Positions 58,184 through 64,000 of a stretch of DNA of 64,000 nucleotides are shown here, piece by piece (within the stretch, counting starts at the first letter, position 1; each line of letters starts with the position of its first letter). Location: contig NZ_BMUA01000026.1 of the NCBI RefSeq assembly GCF_014649955.1, positions 1 to 64,000 of the forward strand, written 5' to 3'. Made by a program: the position numbers and the translations under genes. The stretch is from Streptomyces violascens. Its GTDB lineage: Bacteria; Actinomycetota; Actinomycetes; Streptomycetales; Streptomycetaceae. The notes beneath the pieces were generated by a model that was given only the letters and a program-made list of their open reading frames with translations, was not told the DNA's origin and did no database searches.

Positions 58184-58288
58184 GACGGTACGTACCTCAG
58201 CAGAAGGAAAGTTGGCGGCACTCGCCAGAGGCTCCCACCAGCGGAGCCGCCTGGCCGTGGGTGCTGGTGCCGTGTCGGTGGCTGGGCG

Positions 58289-58840
58289 TCAGGACGTCAG
58301 GTCGTTGATGATGTGGGAGAGGGCCCATATCGCCCAGGCCAGAGGGAGCAAGGCGGCCAGAGAACTGGCGCGCCGCAGCACCGGGGTTCCGGGGGCCAGT
58401 TGCGGGCCGGGCTGCCCGGGGATAGGCGTGGGCAGTTTGTTGATGTGAGCGAGTGTGAAGCGGTTGATGATGAGGGTGCCGGGGTTGAACAGGACGAGCG
58501 ACAGGGGCGACCACCAACCCTGCCACATCGTGCTGCTGGTCACCTCGCGGTAGATCGCGAGGCCGCACGTCCGGCAGAACGGCCCGTCCACGCGCGAGAA
58601 CCGCATCCACATCAACACACCGTGATGTGACCGGAACGTCGCGAACGCGGCCGGGAGCGCACCGCAGATTCTGCACGTCAGAGGCGGTGCCACCAACCCG
58701 GGCATGAACGGAGCGGCCCCGGGCGCGGGCGGTCCGAAAGAGCCCGGCTGTGGCGTACCAGGGTGTGGATACGCGGGCTGCGGTGCCATCTGGTGGGGGC
58801 CGGGGGAGGGCGGGAAGCCCTGCCACTGGGGGCTGGTCAC
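58289..58840 (-). CDS. Membrane protein with zinc-knuckle and proline-rich start
   Basis: 183 residues from GTG 58840. Residues 1-50 are proline/glycine-rich. C-R-I-C-G and C-R-T-C-G form a zinc site, followed by a T-M-W-Q-G-W-W-S-P-L-S-L-V-L-F-N span and a C-terminal span (A-A-L-L-P-L-A-W-A-I-W-A). This is the common two-span Streptomyces layout with a cytoplasmic metal knuckle. It sits 105 bp before the beta-propeller gene. Confidence 0.72.
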   Translation of the reverse strand: MTSPQWQGFPPSPGPHQMAPQPAYPHPGTPQPGSFGPPAPGAAPFMPGLVAPPLTCRICGALPAAFATFRSHHGVLMWMRFSRVDGPFCRTCGLAIYREVTSSTMWQGWWSPLSLVLFNPGTLIINRFTLAHINKLPTPIPGQPGPQLAPGTPVLRRASSLAALLPLAWAIWALSHIINDLTS

Positions 58841-59538
58841 GGGTGTTTGGTTCCTCGCTCGGCGCCGGCAGGGCTCTGCGCCGTCAACGGGCTGAATGGG
58901 AAGGACAGTTGGAGAAGTGCGGGCGGCAGGCGATCCTCGTCGGCGTGCCGCACCTCACTCTTTGTCATGAACGCCACCTTAAACAGCCCCGGGCTCACGC
59001 GCCTGAGTACCCCTACTCAGCCCGCGCCTACGGCGTCATAGCTTGGTCAGCCGGATCCCCCTGCTGCGGCGCCGTCGGCGTCTGCGTCGGGTCGCCTCGC
59101 CTTGGCGGGGCCGAGCTCGTCCGGGCGGAGTCCTGCAAGGGCAAGGAGGCGAGCCGCGCAAGCCGGCGCGGTCCCACCCTTCCCACCACTCAGATGTGGC
59201 GGGAAGGGTGAAGCCCGCTCGTCCGTGTATCTGGCGCGCGAGCCGTCGGCGGGGTCGTTGCCGTACGGGACTCTGAGTTTGTCCTACCTTCCTTCCAAGC
59301 GTGGGTCTGAGTCGATCATTCGTAAGATCGGCGGGCCCAGGGGTTTCGGGTATGGCTGTGAGCTTGTCGCCCCTGGATGGCTCAAAGAACTTGGCCGCCC
59401 GGAGCCCCGCGACGACTCGACCACTTAACGGGCCTGCCAGTCGCACAGTGATCCGCGATTCCCGCTTGGCAGCAACTGCAGTGCTCCGCGGGTCCCCCGC
59501 CATGCGGGCAACCTGGGCCGCTCTGACAGGGTAGGGCC
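58841..59538. other. 700-bp region without a supported gene
   Basis: A hairpin at 59175-59210 (CACCCTTCCC / GGGAAGGGTG with further CCAC/GTGG pairing and one mismatch) is the only clear structure. A 177-codon minus-strand frame spans 59036-59569 but is arginine-rich (R-R-R-R-R-R-R-R-S-R), has no ribosome-binding site and overlaps the Nudix start, so I did not call it. The region may hold remnants. Confidence 0.45.
59175..59210. terminator. Orphan hairpin
   Basis: 15-base arms with one mismatch and a six-base TCAGAT loop. No gene ends nearby; it may be left from a lost gene or end a non-coding transcript. Confidence 0.4.
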
Positions 59539-60042
59539 ATGGGCGAGTTGATTGAGCGAGTAGATGCACAGGACCACGTCATTGGCGTGGTGGAGCGAGG
59601 CGACGCGGTACGCAACGGGTGGCTCTACCGCATGTCCATGGTGCTCTGCCGGGACCCCGACGGGCGGTATCTGGTCCATCAGCGTCCCAAGAACAGTTCC
59701 CGCTTTCCGGGACAGTACAGCTGGCTGGTCGCAGGTGCGGTCGGCGTGGGTGAGTCCTACGAGGCCGCGGCCGGCCGGGAACTTGCCGAGGAGATGGGCG
59801 TGACGGCTGCCGTCACGCCCCTGTTCAAGTTCCTGTGCGACGGCGAACTCGGCCCCTACTGGTTCGCTGTTCACGAAGCGACGATCGACCCGGTCCAGCT
59901 CCAGCCGAGCAGGGAGGAAATAGGCTGGTGCGACTGGCTCGCCGAGCGCGAGCTGACCGTTCTGGTGGACCAATGGCCGTTTGTCAGCGACAGCCGGGAC
60001 GCATTCGAGCGCTATCTGAAGTACCGCTCCGCGGTCGCCTAA
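59539..60042 (+). CDS. Nudix hydrolase
   Basis: 167 residues from ATG 59539. The Nudix box is complete from G66 to G87 (R80-E81, E84-E85). The opening I-E-R-V-D-A-Q-D-H-V-I-G and L-V-H-Q-R-P-K resemble the YfcD/isopentenyl isomerase-like Nudix subgroup. Followed by a strong terminator, it is a single-gene unit. Confidence 0.85.
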   Translation: MGELIERVDAQDHVIGVVERGDAVRNGWLYRMSMVLCRDPDGRYLVHQRPKNSSRFPGQYSWLVAGAVGVGESYEAAAGRELAEEMGVTAAVTPLFKFLCDGELGPYWFAVHEATIDPVQLQPSREEIGWCDWLAERELTVLVDQWPFVSDSRDAFERYLKYRSAVA

Positions 60043-60076
60043 TGATCTTCCTGGCTATCGGTTGGCTCAGAGAACA

Positions 60077-60117
60077 GAGGTGGGGTGGCGCTGCGTTCGG
60101 CAGCTCCACCCCACCTC
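60077..60117. terminator. Bidirectional terminator
   Basis: 60077-60094 pairs with 60100-60117 over 18 positions with one mismatch, five-base loop GTTCG. It lies between the convergent Nudix (+) and membrane-protein (-) genes. Confidence 0.8.
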
Positions 60118-60124
60118 CACTCTG

Positions 60125-61363
60125 TCAGGCAGCCGGCCGGGCCTCTGTGCCCTCTCGGGAACGCTCAGCCAGCGGGTGATCCAGGGATCGCGCGAGGCGC
60201 AGGAGGCGTTCGCGCTCCTCACTCGCTGGTGTTTTCTCCCCCGGCAGAACGACGGGCGGGCCTTCTGGTGGCGCGATGTCCGGGCGGCTCCGCTGGGCGA
60301 ACTCCTCGCGTGCAATGTGCAGCTGCTGCACGGCTTCCTGGAGTGCGACAGCGGCGGCCAGTGCCTCCCTGTCGGCTTCGGTCAGGTCGGAGGCCGAACG
60401 ACGGACGTCGTCGATAACGTCCTGTGAGACCCACGGACGCAGTGTCCGGATGCCGTCCAGGATCTCAATGACCCGGCGGTGCAGGTTGAACGAGACATTG
60501 GCCGGGAGCTTGCCCCCCTGGCCCGGAGTGCTGTCAGGGTTGAAGGCGAGGTCGTCGTCCACCTGGCCAACGACCAGTTCCCAGAGCGGCTGCAGCGTCG
60601 TGTAGTCGCGCCGCTCACGCAGCCAGGCGCCGACGGCCGATCCGGACAGGCCGTAGCACATGATGATGCAGCCGAACGCTCCGAAGGAGGAACCGAAGAC
60701 GCCTACGGTGTCCAGGGCGTGGCTTCCGCATACTGCCGCGACGATGGCCGGAACCGAGCAGACGACGTAGCCGAAGATGACGAGCATCGCATAGCCGAAC
60801 GCTGCGAGCGAGTGCTGCAGGCCGGGGTCTGAGACTTCAGCACGCCGACACTGACGGTACGTGTTCAGAGTCCCGCTGGTCAGCGTGGCAAGGAACACCG
60901 CGAGGAAGATCAGCACGAAAGGATCGTCCGTGAAGGCGGTGTTGAACTTGAGAGGGTCAGCAGGCCCAGACAGGTCGGCCGCAGCGAACGCCGCCACCAT
61001 GAGGCACCCCGAGGCTACGTAGCCGACGCTCCACGCGGTGACCAGGTTCCGCCTGCGCTTCGGGACCTCCAGCAGCGCCGAGTCCCAGAGCAGCGTGATC
61101 AGATGCACCAGCGCGAAACACGCGAGGATGCCGACATAGACAGGCAGGGTGGCAAAGCTCGGCTGCCCGGTCCAGTCACCCAGGGTTCGGTATCCCACGG
61201 GCGAAGCCATCACGTAGACCAGAGTGGCGCAGAACAACATGCTGGTGGTCAGTGCGAGCGTGGTTGTTGGGTCGCGGCGCAGCGCCAGGGCTTTCCACGC
61301 GGCTATCGCGAGCGTGATGACCGATATGGCCAAGTAAACGATGTTGGATGCATCTTCAGACAC
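60125..61363 (-). CDS. MAB_1171c-like seven-span membrane protein
   Basis: 412 residues. Seven hydrophobic spans in residues 5-255 (for example L-A-I-S-V-I-T-L-A-I-A, V-G-I-L-A-C-F-A-L-V-H-L-I, V-L-I-F-L-A-V-F-L-A), then a cytoplasmic C-terminal domain with N-L-H-R-R-V-I-E-I-L-D-G and a charged tail. This is the layout of the MAB_1171c family of putative transporters in actinobacteria. The GTG 61363 directly abuts GGGAG and a TATATA lies eight bases upstream, so the mRNA may be leaderless. Confidence 0.75.
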   Translation of the reverse strand: MSEDASNIVYLAISVITLAIAAWKALALRRDPTTTLALTTSMLFCATLVYVMASPVGYRTLGDWTGQPSFATLPVYVGILACFALVHLITLLWDSALLEVPKRRRNLVTAWSVGYVASGCLMVAAFAAADLSGPADPLKFNTAFTDDPFVLIFLAVFLATLTSGTLNTYRQCRRAEVSDPGLQHSLAAFGYAMLVIFGYVVCSVPAIVAAVCGSHALDTVGVFGSSFGAFGCIIMCYGLSGSAVGAWLRERRDYTTLQPLWELVVGQVDDDLAFNPDSTPGQGGKLPANVSFNLHRRVIEILDGIRTLRPWVSQDVIDDVRRSASDLTEADREALAAAVALQEAVQQLHIAREEFAQRSRPDIAPPEGPPVVLPGEKTPASEERERLLRLARSLDHPLAERSREGTEARPAA

Positions 61364-61615
61364 CTCCCTTTTATATAGCCCGCGGGGTCATCAGCACGGC
61401 GGCAGGGTCCCGGCTCCAGCAAACCGACAGACGTCGGCTCTATGCCCCGCCCCATGTTGCGCCGGGTGCAGCCGTCGCCACTCTGATTCATACAGGCACT
61501 TTCGTACGCGCCGCACGACAAGGCCGGTAGTCTCCAAGTGCCGCGCAGGGCGGCGCTGTTCCGCGTACTGAGCAAGACCTGGCTGCGGCATGTCCGGCCA
61601 GGCATGGGGGACCCA

Positions 61616-62938
61616 ATGCGACGGGCGATCGTCCTCGGTGGATCGTTTGCCGGCCTGATGGCCGCGCGCGTACTCAGCGACCTCGCGGTGGAAGTCGTCA
61701 TCGTGGAGCCCGATCCGCTCGAGCCGGACAGTCTTGGCCGTGGCGCCCCGCATCGTGGGCAGTTGCACGCTTTGCTGGCCATGGGCCATACCCAGCTCGA
61801 GCGGTGGTTTCCCGGGATAACCGACGAGTTGACCGCAGCTGGTGCGCGCACCGGGTCGGGATCCGCGGTGCAGTTCTACGTGGACGGCGTCCTGAAGGCT
61901 CCGATCCCGGACTCCGTCATGCTCGGTGCGACCCGTCCCCTTCTGGAGCGCCACGTCCGAAGCCGAGTGCTGGGACTGCCCAACGTGCACCAGGTGCGCG
62001 GCCGGGCACGCGGGCTCACTCTCCTCGGCAGGCGGGTGGCCGGCGTTCGCTACACGGCGTCCGCTGATGACGATGGCGTTCTTGAGGAGTCTGTCGCCGC
62101 CGACCTGGTCGTTGACGCGATGGGCAAAGCAAGCCGTCTGGTGTCGTGGCTGAGCGACGACGGCTGGGGTGTGGTGCCGGTGGACCGGATGAGAGTCGAC
62201 CTTGGGTATGCCACCGCCGCCTTCCGGCGTGGTACTGAAATGCCGGACCTCGTGATCGCGCACTCCTCGCCCGGGCCCTCCAGCGGATATCAGCCGACGC
62301 TGAGTGAAGCAGGTGCACTCGCTGCCGTAGAGGGTGACCGGTGGAGCGTCGTGCTCTCCGGGTACGCGGACCATGCGCCGAGCCGCGATCCTGAAGAGTT
62401 CCTCGCACGCATGCGGCGCTGCGTGAGTCCGCTCCAGCAGATCGCCGAAATCGGGGCTTTCGACGGCCCTGTGGAGCCGTTCCGGTTCCGCCAGAGCCAG
62501 CGCCGCAACTACCTGCGGCTGCCTCAGTTCCCGGGCGGCCTGGTCGTCGTGGGAGATGCCCTCGCGTCCGTCAACCCCATCTACGGACAAGGCCTGACCC
62601 TCGCCATGCTGCAAGCGTCATCGCTGCATGCGTACCTCCGCACCGGGGTGTCTCCGCACGTTCCAGCCCGGGGCTACTTCCAACGCGCCGCGGCTGTCGT
62701 CAATGCCGCGTGGCAGCTCTCCACAACGGCCGATCTCGCTCAGCCTCACGTGAGTGGGCCCTACCCTCCCGGGTACGCGATGACTCGCTGGGTCGGCGAC
62801 CGGGTCATCGAGGCGTCGGTCAGGGACTCGGCCGTCAACAGGGTCTTCATGGATGTTCTGCACATGCGTGCCCGCCCGCAGGCACTGAGCAGGCCCCGGG
62901 TGCTGCTGCGGACAGCCCAGGTGCTCTTCCGGCCCTGA
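61616..62938 (+). CDS. FAD-dependent monooxygenase-like oxidoreductase
   Basis: 440 residues from ATG 61616; ATG 61604 is possible. Residues 1-30 hold the FAD-binding V-L-G-G-S-F-A-G-L-M-A-A-R, then E-P-D-P-L-E. H-A-L-L-A-M-G-H-T and the G-D-A-L-A-S-V-N-P-I-Y-G-Q-G-L-T motif (near 315-330) identify the group A flavin monooxygenase fold. It is divergent from the MAB_1171c-like gene. Substrate unknown. Confidence 0.85.
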   Translation: MRRAIVLGGSFAGLMAARVLSDLAVEVVIVEPDPLEPDSLGRGAPHRGQLHALLAMGHTQLERWFPGITDELTAAGARTGSGSAVQFYVDGVLKAPIPDSVMLGATRPLLERHVRSRVLGLPNVHQVRGRARGLTLLGRRVAGVRYTASADDDGVLEESVAADLVVDAMGKASRLVSWLSDDGWGVVPVDRMRVDLGYATAAFRRGTEMPDLVIAHSSPGPSSGYQPTLSEAGALAAVEGDRWSVVLSGYADHAPSRDPEEFLARMRRCVSPLQQIAEIGAFDGPVEPFRFRQSQRRNYLRLPQFPGGLVVVGDALASVNPIYGQGLTLAMLQASSLHAYLRTGVSPHVPARGYFQRAAAVVNAAWQLSTTADLAQPHVSGPYPPGYAMTRWVGDRVIEASVRDSAVNRVFMDVLHMRARPQALSRPRVLLRTAQVLFRP

Positions 62939-63087
62939 AGCCGGGCACCCACCGCTGCCGGGATTTGCGAGATGTCAGGTCTCCGCGGCCACGCCTGAGG
63001 ATGTGCGCAATGGCCAAGTGGCTTGCTCTGCCTTCCCGGCTGAACATGCCCGGCATTCTCTGTGAGGCGCGTTCTGGCCTCGGGGTT

Positions 63088-63726
63088 TCAGACTCCGGAT
63101 CGTCTGTGCGCGAGGGCTGAGCCGATGTAGTTGTCCTTGGTTGCAGGACCACCGAGCTTGAGGTGTCTCTGCACCATCACCGTGGCGAACGCCTCGGCGC
63201 GCCTCTCGTGCGGGTTGTCGTAATGAGACCGCGCCAGCACCTTCCTGACGGCTTCCGGGTCCAGGTCCGGAAGCAACTGGCGCACGGCCTCGGCCGCGGT
63301 CTCGGCCGACGCCGAGGTGTCCTGGGCCTCGGGTTCCTCGTCCCACAGGTGGAAGAGCTCGTGCATCGTGCTGTGGAGGCGAGTCAGCTCACTGGCGTTG
63401 GAGTCCACCACGATGAAGTCCACCTTCCTGCCGCGAACACAGAACCCCGACACCTTCGCCGGCAGAGGCTCCTCGGCGATCACGATCGGCCGACCCCGCT
63501 TCTGAGCGATCGCATCCACCAGGCTCTGCATGTCGCGGACCCCGGACAGGCCCAGGTCCCGACGGATGAGCCGCGTGGTGGACCATGCCGACAACTTGAT
63601 GGCCAACTGGTCCTTAAATGCGGCATGCAGAGAACGGATAGGTCGGACAAGCCGCAAGCCAGGTCGGGCTATCGACTCCGAGTGGTTGCATCCGTCCTGG
63701 TGGGTGCCGTCCGATGTCGCGCACAT
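63088..63726 (-). CDS. ImmA/IrrE-family metallopeptidase
   Basis: 212 residues from ATG 63726. H-E-L-F-H (122-126) within T-M-H-E-L-F-H-L-W-D is the metal site, followed by E-R-R-A-E-A-F-A-T in the third-ligand helix. ImmA/IrrE proteases cleave repressors to switch on mobile elements or stress genes and usually sit beside an XRE gene. The next upstream gene on this strand (63899-64000) enters from the right edge and could be that partner, but too little of it is visible. Confidence 0.82.
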   Translation of the reverse strand: MCATSDGTHQDGCNHSESIARPGLRLVRPIRSLHAAFKDQLAIKLSAWSTTRLIRRDLGLSGVRDMQSLVDAIAQKRGRPIVIAEEPLPAKVSGFCVRGRKVDFIVVDSNASELTRLHSTMHELFHLWDEEPEAQDTSASAETAAEAVRQLLPDLDPEAVRKVLARSHYDNPHERRAEAFATVMVQRHLKLGGPATKDNYIGSALAHRRSGV

Positions 63727-63898
63727 TCTCCCTCGTAGCCCTATCTCGTGGCCGATTTGACGGCGGACTGCGTTACGCCTCTTGCGTACGGTGCACTCCC
63801 AACCACCAGCACGGCAGATCGATCCCCCTACGCGAACTCGGTCACCATCACCTACGCAAGTTGGGTGGCGCCGGCCAGGCTTCCCTTCTCGCGAAGCC

Positions 63899-64000
63899 TT
63901 AGAGGCGGTATGTCCGCATCCTTGACTGGTCCCGCAGTAGGGTCTGCTCGCCCAGCGACGTACAGACCAGGTTGTACCGCGCGAACGTCTCTTTCGGGCG
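63899..64000 (-). CDS. C-terminus of a protein entering from the right edge
   Basis: Minus-strand frame open from the window end to TAA (63899-63901): 33 residues, R-P-K-E-T-F-A-R-Y-N-L-V-C-T-S-L then G-E-Q-T-L-L-R-D-Q-S-R-M-R-T-Y-R-L. Composition is protein-like. I do not recognise it; position suggests it is upstream partner of the ImmA/IrrE gene. Confidence 0.5.
   Translation of the reverse strand, partial: RPKETFARYNLVCTSLGEQTLLRDQSRMRTYRL

Noticed and set aside
59036..59569. 177-codon minus-strand frame in the 700-bp gap
   Set aside because: No ribosome-binding site, an eight-arginine run and overlap with the Nudix start; no recognisable motif.
1..64000. CRISPR array or prophage
   Set aside because: No regularly spaced repeats, and no capsid, terminase, portal or tail genes; the Mom-like and endonuclease VII-like genes stand alone.

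Overview
The window is high-GC actinobacterial DNA, almost certainly Streptomyces. The support is overwhelmingly G/C third codon positions, many GTG starts, ATGA/GTGA overlaps inside operons, an HrdB-type promoter, Scr1-type and EspR-like regulators, a class E-type sortase, and a rare TTA (bldA) codon in a biosynthetic gene. No tRNA, rRNA or CRISPR array was seen. Apart from the 3' end of an isoprenyl (undecaprenyl-PP) synthase at the left edge, the content is accessory: mobile-element genes, gene remnants, regulators and two uncharacterised biosynthetic clusters.

Layout. (1) 1-13.4 kb is an accessory island: uppS end, a truncated GNAT gene, a GIY-YIG/T5orf172-like protein beside a Mom-like DNA-modification protein, hypothetical genes, a ParA-like remnant, a degenerate tyrosine recombinase with twelve CxxC knuckles, an endonuclease VII-like protein, and an intact IS701-family element (11110-12481). 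(2) 13.5-24.4 kb is the most interesting region: an MFS exporter and a bidirectional RiPP-type cluster. Leftward it carries a candidate precursor, a 22-bp hairpin, a methyltransferase, a 2OG-Fe(II) oxygenase and a ligand-less oxygenase paralogue. Rightward it carries a second methyltransferase, YcaO, TfuA, a HExxH peptide hydroxylase, a second oxygenase and a second ligand-less paralogue. Two HTH regulators and a peptide deformylase follow. (3) 24.5-31 kb is a leftward gene group: MFS, ATP-grasp ligase, PTS EIIC, lipoprotein, small protein, glycosyltransferase; a secreted SH3 protein lies upstream. (4) 31-37.7 kb holds small hypotheticals, remnants and an HTH gene behind tandem palindromic operators. 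(5) 37.9-45 kb is a tight operon: glycosyltransferase, archaeal-type S-adenosylmethionine synthetase, TIM-barrel isomerase, Gfo/Idh/MocA oxidoreductase, P-loop kinase, carbamoyltransferase, then a Nudix gene, with an XRE/TPR regulator divergent to it. (6) 45.5-49.4 kb is DNA repair: a truncated Y-family polymerase (ImuB-like) behind a LexA-like box, two small co-genes, a PlsC acyltransferase and an ATP-dependent ligase. (7) 49.5-56 kb resembles a plasmid module: a thioester/SpaA-like surface protein with LPQTG at its last residues, sortase, small HTH, winged-helix replication-type protein and a DciA-like protein with four C-terminal repeats, facing an EspR-like regulator across AACAATTGTT palindromes. 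(8) 56-64 kb holds membrane-anchored proteins, Nudix, an MAB_1171c-like membrane protein, an FAD monooxygenase-like protein and an ImmA/IrrE metalloprotease.

How the genes may work together. In the RiPP cluster the 106-residue protein has the best ribosome-binding site and is separated from its modification genes by a hairpin, as precursor genes often are. YcaO plus TfuA predicts backbone thioamidation; three candidate Fe/2OG-type hydroxylases and two methyltransferases would add further changes. In the 38-45 kb operon, SAM supply, sugar-type isomerase and dehydrogenase, kinase, carbamoyl transfer and glycosyl transfer suggest a small carbamoylated metabolite. All functional calls rest on sequence reading and recalled family motifs; no database search was run.
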